A stretch of DNA of 64,000 bases, taken from Xiphophorus maculatus (Eukaryota > Chordata > Actinopteri > Cyprinodontiformes > Poeciliidae). The notes under the pieces were generated by a model that was not told the DNA's origin, ran no database searches, and was given only the letters and a program-made list of their open reading frames with translations. Below, piece after piece: positions 27,001-40,094 of this stretch (positions are counted from its first letter, which is position 1; every line of letters starts with the position of its first letter). A program made the position numbers and the translations under genes. Location of the stretch: NCBI RefSeq assembly GCF_002775205.1, contig NC_036461.1, forward strand, positions 22,868,875 through 22,932,874, read 5' to 3'.

Positions 27001-30000
27001 AAGGCTCCCTGATTATTGCATCTAATCAGCAGAGGAAACCAATCCATACGCTATAAATAACATTTCAAACTTGAATTACTTTACCATACGTTTATTTTTA
27101 TCCACATTCGATCAGATCAAGATTCCCGTTACAGTATTATATTTGACCAAGTTGAAGAAAGGGTGCTCAAATTTATTTATAAAAATCTGAAAGAAGGATG
27201 TCTTATTTTTTTTTATTGAATTTATATAGCGCCTAAATAGCTATACTGATCAATGAAAGTGTTTTACATTAAAGCCACATTCGCCTGGTCGCATGTCGAC
27301 ACCTGGCAGGAGAAAGCTGGAATCGAACCCACAACTTTCAGATTTCGAGATAGCAACTCTTCCTGCACAGCAACATTTTCCTTCCACCTTACAGCAATGT
27401 ACCGTGCTTACGGAACACGGTTTTGTGTACCATAAGGTCCAAGCCAAGGTTACAAATAGTAGACGTGTTTAGGTGAGTGTACATCTCCGCCCGACAGTGA
27501 TAAGAACAGACACTTTAGGTTTTTGCCTGCGGCGGTGAGCTGGAGATCTGCGGCCAAAGTTCTTCCTCAGTCGATGTTTTATCAGTTCGCTGATAAAACA
27601 AAACGTCCAGTTTGAATTAGTCAAATAGGCCGAGTTTGCTTATTTACACTTTTCTACCACATGAATAAAACGGTGCACAAGTAGGAAGTAAAATTGAAAT
27701 TCTCCCATATATTTTGTTCTTTAACAGACTAATGGCATCACCTTTTAAGTGGTTAGCTTCCAATTTAGCAGATACATTTAATTAAACATAACTGGACATC
27801 AATTAGAAGTTAGGAGGAATCCATGTTTCAACTCTACAGTCAGATTTGAAACTAGTTTCTGCTGAAACATGTTTCAGCTTAGCCAACCTTTGGTTATATA
27901 ACTGATAAAGAAATGTCTCCGTTTGATCTAAAAAGAAACAACAACATCTAAGATGTGAGGTCTTCACTTAGACAAAGTAAATATAAAGGCCTCCAAAAAT
28001 AAAGAGATTGTAAAAAGCTCTCAGCCTACAAGAATCTGTCAAATATAAAATATAATTTCATGTTTTATTGATTATACGTCCAACATATAATTAATTAAAT
28101 CTAATTAACATGGAGCTTGCAAGACTTCAAAAGAAAATCTCATCTAAACTAAGTTGATGTTTCCTTCGTAATTTTAATAATTTCCTGTTAAAACCCTCAT
28201 CTGGGTCGTTTGTGTTGCAACCAGGACAGCGACTTCATCCTTTGCTGGAATCCCAAACATTTGGTTTGTCTTGTTTTACTGGCCTCAGGTCAGTTCACCA
28301 ATTCATATAATGATATTGTATCAACCAAGCGCTTTTTAATTTTTTTTTTTTGTCAATTCCTACTTCTTTAGACATTCTTTAGACTTAACAATCAAACAGC
28401 TGCAGCTGATCCAGAATGCTGCTGCTGGCGTTCTCACTAACACCAGGAAGATAGAGAACATAACACCAGTTTTAAAGTCCCTCCACTGGCTCCCTGTAGC
28501 TCAAAGAATAGACTTTAAAATACTGTTGTTAGTTTATAAATCACTGAACGGCTTAGCACCACAATACATTAAAGATCTGCTGTTGTTGTATCAACCCTCC
28601 AGAACCTCTCAGGTCTTCCGGTTCTGGTTCTGCTCTGCATCCCCAGAACCAGAACCAAACGAGGAGAAGCAGCTTTCAGCATCTTTGCACCACAAATTTG
28701 GAACAAACTTCCAGAAAACTGTAAAACAGCTGAAACACTGACTTCTTTTAAATCTCAACTAAAAACCCACCTGTTTAGGATTGTATTTGAAACGTAATCA
28801 ATTACAAATTTAACCTGACTTAATGTTGTGTTTTGATTATTGATTCTATGTTGCTTTGTGTTTCTGTGTTTGATATGATGTAAAGCACTTTGAAATGCCT
28901 TGCTGCTGAAATGTGCTATACAAATAAAATTTGATTGATTGATTGAACATTTCAAAATGTACATCATTAACATTCCTCTGACTTCCAGCTGGAGTCAGAT
29001 GAATCTTATATGCAGTGGATTGAAAACAGATTGTTGATCTAACAGAAACAATTGACTGGCTTATTTATTGGAGCCACAAAACCACATTTCGTTTCAGTAA
29101 GCTATTAAAGGATTATAGAAGATTACTTTAAATGAGAAGTTGTCAGAGTAGGAAAAAAAACCCCAAACAAAATTACAGATTTCACAAAACGAATGACCCA
29201 AAAATCCTAATTCCATCTAACTTCTCAGTGGTGATGCACTAATCAATAAATCAGGGATTGATTTTGGATCTTTTTTCTTTTTCTTTAATTTTCTTCACAA
29301 AAAAAAAAATCATTTTTCTCTATTTTTTTAAATGTGATATTCCGAAAATTCCTTCAAGTATTTTGTTCCAAGTTCCCTAAAAATCAGATAAAGGTTACGA
29401 TTGAGTGCTTCGGTGCATGAATGAGGATAATCTTACAATTCTTCCATTTCAGTTGGATTAAATTTATTTATTTTATTAAACCCACATTTCTGTATTTTAA
29501 AAAAAATGTTTTTTTTCCCATTGATTTAATGTAATATTCTAATCTTAATCATCACGTTTTCATTAGCAATGAGCAAAAAAATCCTCGTAATTAACACAAG
29601 TAGAGGCTTAAAACATCAGTCTGTGTGGACTTAATCTAGACAACGTGCTTCACTATGACTCACTGAAATAAATTACATTTTCAATAATGTAATTTTTTTT
29701 TGAATATGATTATATTAAAAATGGGAGCCCCTTTTCTGACACTCATTGATCAATCAACATGAAGCTTTATGCAGATAATCTACTACTTTATACAGCCTGG
29801 ACACATTTATAGTAAAATAAAATAAAAAAGGTAACATACAGAAAATATAGATCTAATATTTCGAGGTAGCAAACTCTTGACACTGAACATTCTTTAATAA
29901 TTCAAGCATTACTTTGACATTTATTCAGTGGGTAGTTTCTAGTCATTGATTGTCTTCGGTGAATTTTATCCTTGATTAGGTTGCAGAAGTAACATGTCAA

Positions 30001-30770
30001 GGAGGCAAGTAGCCATTTTTTTTTTCTCTCAGGGTGAGAGTGAACAGATGTGGAAAACATCATGTCTATTGTTAAGTATGGTCAGGGATTCTCCCAGAAA
30101 ACTGGGCTCTAGGTCAGTCATTCACCCAACGGTTCGTTGTGTTTTTTAGTTAAAAAATGTCTCAAGTTCACAGGAAACTTGAAAATATCACTTGATAATT
30201 ATGTGGTATTTGAAGATTAATGCTTGAACACCAACTATAAAGTCTTTAAAAAATGCAAATATTTTAAAAAGACTTGTATAAGCAATGCTAAGCCTGGTGG
30301 GCGCATAAGTAAAGCCTGGCGGCCCGGCAGGCTTATAATATTCTGGGGGAAACCCTGCTTTTTATTGAGGAATAGATTCTGTTACCTGGACTACTCACTA
30401 TTCAAAATGCAGCAACATTAAGTTTAAGAATCATTGTATATTTAGGTACAAATACAGTGCTCAAACATATAAAGACACATAAATACTCGGAAGTATTTGA
30501 ACACATCTAAACTGAATTTTGATGCATGAAAGAGGATAATTCACAGTACCAGTGTTGTTAAATGCTACAGGTGTGCTACATGGTAATGTGGACAACACAG
30601 AGGTAAAGCTAAAGCATGGACTGTAGCTTACCTCCGACTTCTTCCACTCCTTCGAGTAGCATGTCTTTGGTAAAGTTTGATATCTGCCCGGTGAACGACG
30701 ACAGGCTGCCCCCGACCTGTCCCAGAGACTGGCCGAGGCCGGAGCCCAACTCACCCAGCCAGGAAGACAT
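10116..30770 (-). CDS. trip11: Golgi microtubule-associated protein 210 (GMAP-210/TRIP11), complete
   Basis: GMAP-210 is a long coiled-coil tether of the cis-Golgi that captures curved vesicles and supports IFT20/ciliary trafficking. Coding exons, in gene order: 30632-30770, 26342-26418, 24784-24894, 24396-24698, 24107-24175, 23073-23238, 22652-22978, 22140-22180, 21943-22041, 20851-21060, 17690-20629, 17447-17587, 16772-16965, 16371-16534, 16135-16238, 15933-16032, 14159-14240, 13217-13331, 11352-11474, 10409-10550, 10116-10330. All join in frame for 1953 residues (human about 1979). Residues 1-38 ([20 protein letters not shown]...) are the ALPS curvature-sensing segment. Most of the rest is heptad-rich coiled coil, half of it in one 2940-bp exon. 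The Arf-binding GRAB domain lies near 1755-1794 ([23 protein letters not shown]), and the end LKDLLKQ equals the human one. Two introns use GC donors. The last intron is only 78 bp and could be read through in frame. Confidence 0.95.
10331..10408 (-). other. trip11: Candidate 78-bp penultimate intron of trip11, also open in frame
   Basis: On the minus strand this segment starts GTAAAT and ends TCCATCACAG. It is AT-rich between GC-rich coding flanks, and removing it keeps the frame (SGSAG joined to [15 protein letters not shown]). It has no stop codon, so retention adds 26 residues. The human gene has a coding boundary in the corresponding low-complexity stretch before [13 protein letters not shown], and accepting the intron brings the coding exon count to 21. 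An alternative 56-bp intron ending at CTCCCAG would shift the frame into TGA. Confidence 0.6.
10670..10985. repeat. MITE-like repeat with GATTAATC ends, in a trip11 intron
   Basis: Starts TAGGGCTGGAACGATTAATC, the left end of a common fish non-autonomous DNA element. It contains repeated ATCGATTA / TCGATTAAT motifs and ends with the complementary ATTCGATTAATC and AATTGATTAT. The right terminus is degraded, so no target duplication was confirmed. Confidence 0.5.
12798..12857. repeat. (TA)n microsatellite in a trip11 intron
   Basis: About 30 uninterrupted TA dinucleotides between the exons at 13217-13331 and 11352-11474. Likely highly polymorphic in length. Confidence 0.95.
15022..15063. repeat. 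(TA)n microsatellite in a trip11 intron
   Basis: About 20 uninterrupted TA dinucleotides between the exons at 15933-16032 and 14159-14240. Confidence 0.93.
15652..15802 (-). repeat. tRNA-like SINE fragment, copy 1
   Basis: Runs from GGCTCTAGTGGCCTTTATTTG to CCACAGCACCCC and matches the element at 52579-52750 block by block (GTCGACAGGAAAGAGGG, AAGACATGCGGCAAA, GTCGCCAGGC, AACCTGCGAC, CCACAGCACCCC). In the other copy the complement contains GGTTCAATTCC, close to a tRNA B box (GGTTCGAATCC), so a tRNA-derived SINE read from the minus strand is the best guess. This copy has lost part of the B-box region. Confidence 0.5.
22250..22555. mobile_element. hAT-type MITE in a trip11 intron
   Basis: Terminal inverted repeats are TAGGGGTGCACCAAT on the left and ATTGGTGCAGCCCTA on the right, enclosing 306 bases with no ORF. 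It is flanked by GGTATTAC (22242-22249) and GTTATTAC (22556-22563), an 8-bp target duplication with one mismatch. Eight-base duplications and these ends fit the hAT superfamily. It lies wholly inside the intron between exons 22652-22978 and 22140-22180. Confidence 0.8.
23312..24012. mobile_element. hAT-type non-autonomous element in a trip11 intron
   Basis: Ends are CAGGGGTGTC on the left and GACACCCCTG on the right, perfect 10-base inverted repeats. The flanks TAGCAGTA and TAGTAAAA agree at five of eight positions, consistent with an aged 8-bp duplication. The 701-bp interior has an AAAT microsatellite near 23930-23963 and a Lys-rich open frame on the plus strand at about 23585-23806 that I cannot assign to a transposase. 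Confidence 0.65.
23930..23963. repeat. (AAAT)n microsatellite
   Basis: About eight tandem AAAT units inside the hAT-type element in the trip11 intron. Confidence 0.9.
27190..27440 (-). repeat. tRNA-related SINE-like repeat
   Basis: The complement of 27318-27334 contains GGGTTCGATTCC, a near-perfect tRNA B box, in a segment beginning with a T-run and TATATAGCGCC on the plus strand. It sits in trip11 intron 1. The A box was not placed with certainty, and it could instead be part of a larger interspersed repeat. Confidence 0.4.
28381..28947 (+). mobile_element. 5'-truncated L2-like LINE, 3' end copy
   Basis: Near-identical to 39218-39769, including CAGCTGCAGCT, CTCCACTGGCTCCCTGTAGC and the tail GCACTTTGAAATGCCTT followed by TTGATTGATTGA. 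The encoded residues (AAAGVLT-like, [25 protein letters not shown]) are the C-terminal end of the reverse-transcriptase ORF. It lies sense on the plus strand inside trip11 intron 1. The low divergence between the copies indicates recent family activity. Confidence 0.8.
30083..30357. mobile_element. MITE with CAGGG(A/T)TTC ends, copy 1
   Basis: The left end CAGGGATTCTCCCAGAA and the right end TTCTGGGGGAAACCCTG are inverted copies with two mismatches. The interior matches the reverse complement of 54398-54675, including a GTGTTTTTTAGTTAAAAAAT-like block and GCCTGGCGGCCCGGCAGGC. No target duplication is obvious. The element lies in trip11 intron 1. Confidence 0.65.
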
Positions 30771-31260
30771 CCTGAGGACCAAACAAAAACAAAACCAGTC
30801 CGCGGGACGTCGGACAGCTAGCCACGGTTTGAGCTGAAATACGCCGAGGACGGAGCGTACACGTAAGCTAAACTATAAACTCTGCTTGACATTTACGCCG
30901 GTGTTAAAATCCACTTGTTTGGCTGTGAAACGCGGCGACTTCACTGCCGACAGACGCTCACTTAGCAAGCACTAAACCCGGCTAACAACAGCTGCTCGGT
31001 CCCCTGAAGGAATCCGGGAGGACAAGCGAGTTACGAGACATTATAGTAGAATAACGCAGCCATTACGTTTATATTTCGGTTTCTGCTGGAGTCGCTGTTG
31101 TCTGCGGAAAGTTTCAGTCATAAGTGGGGGAGTTTTTTAGCGGTCTGAAGACCTAAAAGTGCCACCTCAACTGCAGCCATTATCAGCTCTGCTCTGCTGA
31201 CAGATTTGACGTGGACGCGGAGGTCTGAAGCGATGCATGATGGGATACTGGAGTGGAGGA
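30771..31260 (-). promoter_or_regulatory. trip11 5' UTR and putative promoter
   Basis: The segment upstream of the trip11 ATG is CpG-rich compared with both sides and lacks a clear TATA box, fitting a broad housekeeping-type promoter. Two copies of GCAGCCATTA (31057 and 31173) carry the complement of an AATGGC core resembling YY1 sites, and ATGCATGATGGGA occurs near 31233. Transcription start and factor binding are inferred from position and motif only. Confidence 0.4.
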
Positions 31261-31512
31261 CCAACAGAAGGACGTAAAGCCGGGATGAACAGGATGTAGA
31301 ATAAAATGGTTAAGCGTAATTGCCAAATGAAATTAATAATAAATAAAGAATTCCATCATAATATAATATGATGTAATATAATATAATTTGACTCAGTTGG
31401 CCAACTGGCCGAATTACCAAGGCAATTAAAAGCAAAACAAAAATTAAACCAACAAATAAGACTGGTAAGTAACCCAAAAATATGAAGTAAGACAAACACA
31501 ATTTTTTACAAA

Positions 31513-31514
<2 letters not shown>

Positions 31515-31599
<85 letters not shown>
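31515..31599. repeat. (TAA)n microsatellite
   Basis: About 28 uninterrupted TAA units. Translated on the minus strand it produces an artefactual poly-leucine frame. Confidence 0.95.
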
Positions 31600-32115
31600 T
31601 GTGATTCAGTTTGAGAACCAACGGTGGGACAATTCTGGGAACTATATGTCGTACAGTCAATCATAATATAATATTACTGCCACCAGATTTAAAAAAAAGA
31701 AAAGAAAAAAAAGGAAACCAGATCAGGAAAATATGGGTACCTACCTTTAACAAATGGCAAACCTTAATGCTATTTTATTTATATAATTATAAGTAATTTC
31801 CACTATCAGTAATGTTGTGTCTACCAGAGGATTCCTCTGGTCATTATCTTTCATTAGAGCCTCATTGATGACTTTATGTTGAAGCACTGAAGAGTTACAG
31901 CCACTTGAAGTTTGTATATCAGATGTTGTCCAAATGGTACTTGGACAACACCTGTACATCCTCAAAAATAAACATGTCCAAAATGACATTTCTTTTTCGT
32001 GCTATTTTGATCAGTCTTGAAATCCAGAAGTTTTTCAGTGAAAAACCCTAAACAAACCGGAATCTATATTATTGTTCAAACCTGTTTATAGTGAAGCCAT
32101 TTTATAACCGGTGCT

Positions 32116-32132
32116 GTGGCGCCCTCTGTTGT
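32116..32132 (-). promoter_or_regulatory. Candidate CTCF-type site
   Basis: The minus strand reads ACAACAGAGGGCGCCAC, which fits the CTCF core CCA-x-x-AG-(A/G/T)-GGC at most positions. It lies between the trip11 promoter and the decayed ERM copy, a plausible domain boundary. Motif matches of this kind also occur by chance and inside repeats. Confidence 0.3.
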
Positions 32133-34465
32133 CTGAGGAGTATTACTACAGAATGAAGCAGTCCTGCATGTCGACCTGAACTTCAAGCAACAACTTCCAG
32201 CAAAATTGTTTGATAAAACCGAACAAAACTCACAATATTATGATCCATGATTGAACCTGATTGTTTTTTGAAGAAAAAAACCAACACTGCAGGTTTTACA
32301 AGTGTTGCTGAAGCAAAGTCCTAAAATGTTTTTGAGTCATTTCTAAACACCTGCAGAGTTTTGCTGCCAGCGTATTAAAGCTGAATAAAAAACGAAAAAC
32401 AACTATTTTGACATTCTTTAGCTTCAACAGCAAAGGTAGTAGAAATATTAGGCTGCCCTCATTAAATATTCTATTAATGGATGTTCACAGGTTCTCGTCA
32501 ATTTAAATTATTTTGGTGCTTTTTAGTTTTTTAAAAAAGTATAAGAAGTTGAGCCAATGGTTACTTCAGACAGGGAAAAGTTGGTCAACATGGACAAAAG
32601 TGTGGAAGTTGAAGCTAGGGCATACATCCCATCTCATTGCTGGTGGGGGGGGACCATAAACAGGAAAATTTATCAAGCGCAAAGATAAAGTTTAATGTCA
32701 CGTAAAATATGATTGAAAAAATGTTTTTGTGTTCAAGCCATAGGACCTAAATGTAAGTAGCAATGCATAACAAATATGTTTTTCTCAACGTGTTGAGATC
32801 CACTGAACTCAAACTAAGATTCAAATGTTATTTAGATACGAGTTTGGTTCAGGGTCACCGATCTGAATAAAAACAAGTTTTAATGAGTGACTCCACTTAA
32901 TAAAATTCCTCATAAATGTTGACTTATTGCAGTGGCTCTTAATACAAGTTATGTGTTATTTAAATTATAACTTCAGTTGCTGTAAACTTGTTTTGTGGGG
33001 CGGGTCGGAGGTTGTTCTGGATGGCTGAGAACCCAAACATGTAGAAACTGAATATATGGGAGAATCATAACTTAAACTTATGGCTCAGCACCAGAGTTTT
33101 CTAGAAAATGTTTAGATTTTATTTTGCAGTTTTAAAGGCTCTACGTTGAAGATGATGAGAAATAAAGGCAAACTTTATTTATTGTTTTCCCGTCAGCTGC
33201 TCTGCCCTCGGCTCCCATACTGAGCTAATGGTAACGCTCAGCCCCTCCAGTTTCAAACTGTTCTTATTAAAGTAAGAGTTAGAGAGTTGAATGTAATTGA
33301 AATATTGGATTCCTTCGACAGAAAAAAAGCTAAGTCTATGAAAGCAATGTAGTCAGTTTAGCTAGTTTTGATTGAAAGCCTCATGATTCAGCCAACGTAA
33401 TGAAGTATCAAACTGATTTTTATTGTTAATGTGTTTCTTCCTATTGAGCAGTGAAAGTTAATAAAGTGTGTAGCATGTCTTTTACTTTAAGTATTTACTT
33501 ACTGGAGGGTTCTTTGTTTGCGCTTCAGCGGCTCTAACGGAGCCTGCACCGTTCAGCCCAACCCAAATCCTCACATTTTATTGCCATTACCATTATATTA
33601 CTTTAAAAATGGTCTCAAAACAACAATATTATTGTTTATCACAATAACCTCTGGGACAATTTATCGTCTAGTAAAGTTTGTTATTGAGACAGGTCTAATT
33701 ACTAACCTGCTTTAGCGTTCAGTTTTCACCCAAATGAGCAGAATTTACTCTGAATTCACTGCGTTTCGTTATTAAAGCAGTAGAGTCACAACACAAAGCC
33801 AGATCCAAACAGTCCCACCAAGAAAATCTGCTTCACCAAGGATTATTTTAATAAAACTCTTGAAATATCTTTTGCGGCTGAGTAATCCCAGATCTGTTTT
33901 CTTATCTTTGCACCTGTTGAAGCTTTAATACCTTTAATGTCCCTCAAGTTATACGAGACTTGAAATATTAAATAAAACTTTGCATGGTGGCTCCATGACA
34001 ATCAGGATCTCTGATTTCTGCTTTTCGATTTGCTGCGTTATAGGCGTTACCTTGGATTGGCTACAGGTGAGCTGAGCTCCGCCGCCATGTTCTGCTTCTC
34101 CTGGACGCCCAGAACAGCTGCAGGCTTCACATTCAGGCAGTTCATATGAGTAAATGAACCGATCTGATCCGAGCCGCATCAGGGAAGTCCCCCTCAGAGG
34201 GACAAAGAGCCCTGATGTGGAACCAGAAAGATTTAGCAGGATTAGGATTGAGCAGCAGCAGTATTAATATTGGTCTACGGTAGCACATGTAGTGACTGTG
34301 CTCAGTTACAGCAACATGTACATGTAAAGACAAGACTTTGTGTTTTTGCAGTGTATCACACAAAATGAGAATTAGCATCTGAAAATTGTGAAAATACATT
34401 ATTTTGGCAAATAATGCAGGAAGTCAGCAATTTTGGATTGAAGTTCCGATTTTGACCCCATTTTT

Positions 34466-34582
34466 TTTTTTTTCCTTTTTTTTTTTTTATATATTATTTT
34501 TATTAATTTTAGATACGTTACAATATAAAGAACAAAGAAGAAACCTGTGCCGCCACACACATACAAACAAACAAACAAACGA

Positions 34583-34613
<31 letters not shown>

Positions 34614-36483
34614 TCTACAACAAAATACCCCACAAGCACGAGAAACAGGGTGTCAATCCTCTCCTCCAGTCCACGTCATCCCTCAGCCATCAAGAGCGGG
34701 GAAACAAAAGCAGGCAAGAATAAATAGAGCTATAAAACAAAATAATAATAATAAAAATAAAATAAAATCCTAGGGACCAAGCAGAAAAGACTCAAGGGGA
34801 CCCCAAAGTGTCAAAAATTTATCTGATTTGTGATTGAGATCATGGGTCAGCTTTTCCAAAGGAAGGATAACGGATATCTGTGTGAGCCACATATTTACTG
34901 TGGGGGCAGAAGGAGAAGTCCATTGTAACAAAATACATTTCTTGGCAAGAAATTGAAGAATCGTAAACAAGGATTTAGAATGTGCATCGAAATGATTGGG
35001 GGAAACATTTAGAAGATAGAACACAGGAGACAAAGAAAAGCGAACACCCAAAACCTTTTCAATCACCAAATGTACGTCCCTCCAAAAGGTCCTTAATAAA
35101 TCACATGACCAGAATAGATGGAGAAAAGTGCCTCTGTGCCTCAAACATTTGCAGCACAGATTGGAACGGTTGGGGAACATTCTCTGAAGACGAACAGGGG
35201 TATAGTAGGATCTATAGAAAAGTTTGAAATTCTGTTCTTTTATAGAAATAGAAGTGCATTGAGGAAAGGTTCCATTGCAAATCTTAAGCCAATCTAAAGG
35301 GCTGAATTTCATCTCCAGATCGCGCTCCCACAACCGCTTGACAGAGTCAAAGCTTGATGGTACAGAGCAGAGTAAGGATGCATAGAATTTGGAAATCAGA
35401 CCTTTAGGAGAATTGGTGGAAACCAGAACATTTTCTAAGTCTGTCAGTTCGCTACGGAATGCATTGGACCGAAATAACGAATCCATAAAATGTCGAATCT
35501 GAAGATATTTATAAAAATCTTTCTGAGGAATGTTGCTCTTGTCCCTGATTTGATTAAATGATTTGATAGCACCGGAAATCAACAAATCAGAGAAATCATT
35601 CAGACCAGAACAAGACCAGCTCAATAGGCCAATACTTCTAATAGAAGTTGGTAGGTCTGGGTTTAAAGTCAGGGGGGATCTAATTGAGATAAAGGAGGGA
35701 ATATTCAAGTATTTCCTTATGTCTTGCCAAGCTAACAAAGTACTATAAACTACCATGTTTTCCTTCAATGAATCCAATTGATCTAAGTTATTGATAAAAG
35801 GGAGAGAACTTAACCTTCTAGGACAGCATGAAAAAGATTCAAGGCCCCGCCATAAGCAGGTGTCTCTACTAGAAAACCAGTCAGACATCATTTTAAGCTG
35901 AGCAGACCAGTAGTAGAGCTGCAAATTGGGTAAAGATAAACCTCCCAACTGCTTGGGTTTAGTAAGAGTGGAGAACCTAATTCGTTGATGCTTATTGTTC
36001 CAAATAAAACGAGAAATATGAGAATTAAGGGATTTAAAGAATGTAAGGGACAAATAGCAAGGAAGGTTTTGAAACGGGTAGTTTAAGCGAGGGAGAATAT
36101 TCATTTTTATTGTATTAACCCTACCGAGAAGTGATATAGGTAAAGTAGACCATTTCGACAGATCATTCTTAATGTTCTGAACTAAGGGGGAGTAGTTTGA
36201 TGGGAATAGGTCTTTCAGATCAGGGGTAATAAAAATGCCCAAGTACTTGAAACCTCTTTTAGATGTATGAAAAATAGGTTGTAGCATCATATCTTGGGGG
36301 ATATTGAAAGGAGAAGCGACAGACTTGCCTAAATTAATTTTATAACCCGAAAGAGCACCAAATTTATCTATGGAACTAAGTACAGCCGGGACCGATTTAT
36401 TTGGGTTTTTCAGGTATAAAAGGACATCATCCGCAAAAAGAGAGATCACATGGTGATCTTCACCTATCCTAATTCCAGATATG
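34466..36483 (-). mobile_element. 5'-truncated L1-like LINE with perfect 15-bp target duplication
   Basis: The minus strand carries one open frame of 574 residues (34770-36494, running out through the truncated end). It starts at the reverse-transcriptase FADDVLLYL catalytic block and runs through GYKINLGKS and a C-terminal zinc-knuckle-like CCKCLRHRGTFLHLFWSC. A 3' UTR and a T-rich plus-strand run at 34466-34488 (the poly-A tail) follow. TTTGACCCCATTTTT occurs at both 34451-34465 and 36484-36498, marking the target-site duplication. An open frame without stops and an exact duplication point to a young insertion. Lacking the endonuclease and the first part of the reverse transcriptase, it cannot move by itself. 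Confidence 0.88.
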
Positions 36484-36498
36484 TTTGACCCCATTTTT

Positions 36499-37800
36499 GA
36501 CGTTTACAGCCTTTGCATTTGATCGAACTCCTCCTAGGGATTTCGATTGTTCGGCTTCAAACTCGGTCAGTCTGATCATAAGGCATGGCTGATTAAAAGT
36601 TATCAAAACGGTGAGCTTTTGAGCATGTTGAAGGGGCGTTACCAGGGGTCAAAGTTCACCTACTCGCCAGGAAACACGAAACTGTTATATCTCCTACACA
36701 AAAACTCACAGAGTCACCAAACTTTCAGTGATTGATCGTCATCGGGTGTCCTACAATACCCAGTGGTCAAATGATGACATCACTTAAGCCACGCCCCCTG
36801 AGAACAGGAAGTGTCATGTTTTACTGTGAACGGTCGCTATCTTACCCCTTTGACCTAATCAACATGAAACGCAAAGAAGACATGTTGGTGTGTTGAGGAT
36901 TCCAACCCCGACCGGCTTCGATGGAGCAGGTGGGCGTGGCGGACTGGCGAAGTGACCTGTATCGCCGTTGCCATATGTTTGGCTCTAGATTCCACGTTTT
37001 GACCGAGCTGCACCAAACTTGGCATGAGTGATCCTGGTGGGATGCCTGACGATCCTATATCATCATATAGTCTGACGTCATCTAAGCCCCGCCCACTTCC
37101 GATAGGAAGTCACCTGTTTTTTCTGCTGTATGTCTTACTTTTACTGTTGTTTTTTATATGGATTTAATGCAGTGCAAACTTACATAAATGATAATATGAT
37201 GAGCTCTGTCAATGCTCGCTGCTGGCTTAACTGCGTGGGCATGGCCAAATGGCAAATATCAGTCCCTCGCCATGTTCATACGATTTAAATCACACATGAA
37301 TGATCCGACTGGCACCAAACTTGATATGTAAGACCTTTATTCACCTCTAAAGAGCCCAACAGTATTGAAATGTAATTTGACTCCACTGCTCCCCCTAAGT
37401 CAATACATGTCGTGGAAAAAAAATACTATTTCCAAGCACTGTTCAGGTGAAATCACTCAATCAGGTTTATTCATATATTGTGCACAATACAGAGAGCTTG
37501 TAGGACAATCAATAATGAAGCAAGTCTGGATGAAAAGCTCCCTCAGGCAGAGACAACACATGAGTTTTATACCAAAGATAAAGAATTAACAACAAGGGGT
37601 GAGACAGTCTGGTTCTGACGCAGCAACTTCCAACCTTCTACATGTAACCCAAATAGTTCTTTTGGTGAGAGTTCACAATCATTCATATAACATGACTGGC
37701 AGATGTGAACTTATTGTAATTTTTCCATCACATCTCCTCGCTGCATCGACCAATCTGCACCAGATTTTTTGTGAGTTGTCGGGAAGAGCTCCCGAACGCA
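36499..37800. repeat. Degenerate array of about 300-bp units
   Basis: The motif CACCAAACTT or a close variant recurs at 36715, 37011, 37313 and, weaker, 37758, with spacings of 296, 302 and 445 bases. Each of the first two is followed at similar distance by a GACATCACTTAAGCCACGCCC or GACGTCATCTAAGCCCCGCCC block and then a GGAAGT block. The units are diverged and encode nothing recognisable. The L1-like element inserted into the same repeat, since its left flank (34400-34450) continues into its right flank after the target duplication. Confidence 0.55.
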
Positions 37801-37949
37801 TTCATGTGTATCGCCTGGTGGACGTGCGTGGAAAATGCATGACAGCTTCTGCGGTGGCTGGCGGGCGGCGGTGCGGGAACCCCCGCGGTGGCCAATAGGC
37901 CGGAGCGGCGATTGGCTGCGAGGGCCGCATGACGCCGCTGTGTGGCTTT

Positions 37950-37973
37950 AATTATTATTATTATTATTATTAT
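37950..37973. repeat. (TTA)n microsatellite
   Basis: About eight TTA units just upstream of the first recognisable exon of the decayed ERM copy. Confidence 0.85.
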
Positions 37974-38211
37974 ATCTCATTTCCTCGTTTGCCAGTGCAT
38001 GCTTAAATCTTTAATCTGTGTTTTTAATCTTCTGCGTAGGTGTTGGCTCGGGATGTAAAGAATCAGAGTCCCCTACAGTTACAGCTCAGAGTTCGGTTTT
38101 ACCCAGAGGATACAAAGGGAGCTCATCCAAGACTTCACCAGGAGGCTCTTCTTCCTGCAGGTGAAGGAGGACATTCTCTCAGAAAATATCTCCTGCCCTC
38201 CAGATGCTGCC

Positions 38212-39769
<1,558 letters not shown>

Positions 39770-40076
39770 GATCTTGGACTTATACACAGAAATGTGAATG
39801 AGCGGAGCTACCAGTGAGTAACTCCCTACTGTGCGTCGCGCCTGTTAATTCACTGAAACATTAGCAGACTTGATAAATAGTTTGACATCTGAAGTAACAA
39901 GGAAACACCTGCAGGTACTTTTGAATCATTTCGATCAGTGGGGGCCCACCAGAGGGTCTCAGAAAGTTTGAGGGAATAATTGAAAAAATATTCTAGAAGA
40001 ATGATGATTAAAATTTTTTATTTATTAAAGTCATTTCTAATCAATTAATTTATTAAATAATTTGTTTATCAAATTC

Positions 40077-40094
40077 ATATATATATATATATAA
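40077..40094. repeat. Short (AT)n run
   Basis: About eight AT units in AT-rich sequence inside the decayed ERM locus. It is followed at 40270-40470 by sequence with ATTCAGTT and TAGCGCCAATTCACAACA, typical of a fish interspersed repeat. Confidence 0.75.

Larger units (their letters stand above)
31300..34450. other. Intergenic repeat-rich stretch, no gene seen
   Basis: Contains a long TAA microsatellite, poly-purine runs, a fragment resembling the TTTATCG repeat family at about 33580-33700 and unclassified AT-rich DNA. The open frames are low-complexity (for example a poly-leucine frame over the TAA repeat) or lack family resemblance. The minus-strand frame near 33949-34179 was inspected and not recognised. 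Confidence 0.5.

Noticed and set aside
31310..31660. Minus-strand 116-codon frame with poly-leucine
   Set aside because: The poly-Leu stretch is the TAA microsatellite read on the other strand; no flanking domain or splice context supports a gene.
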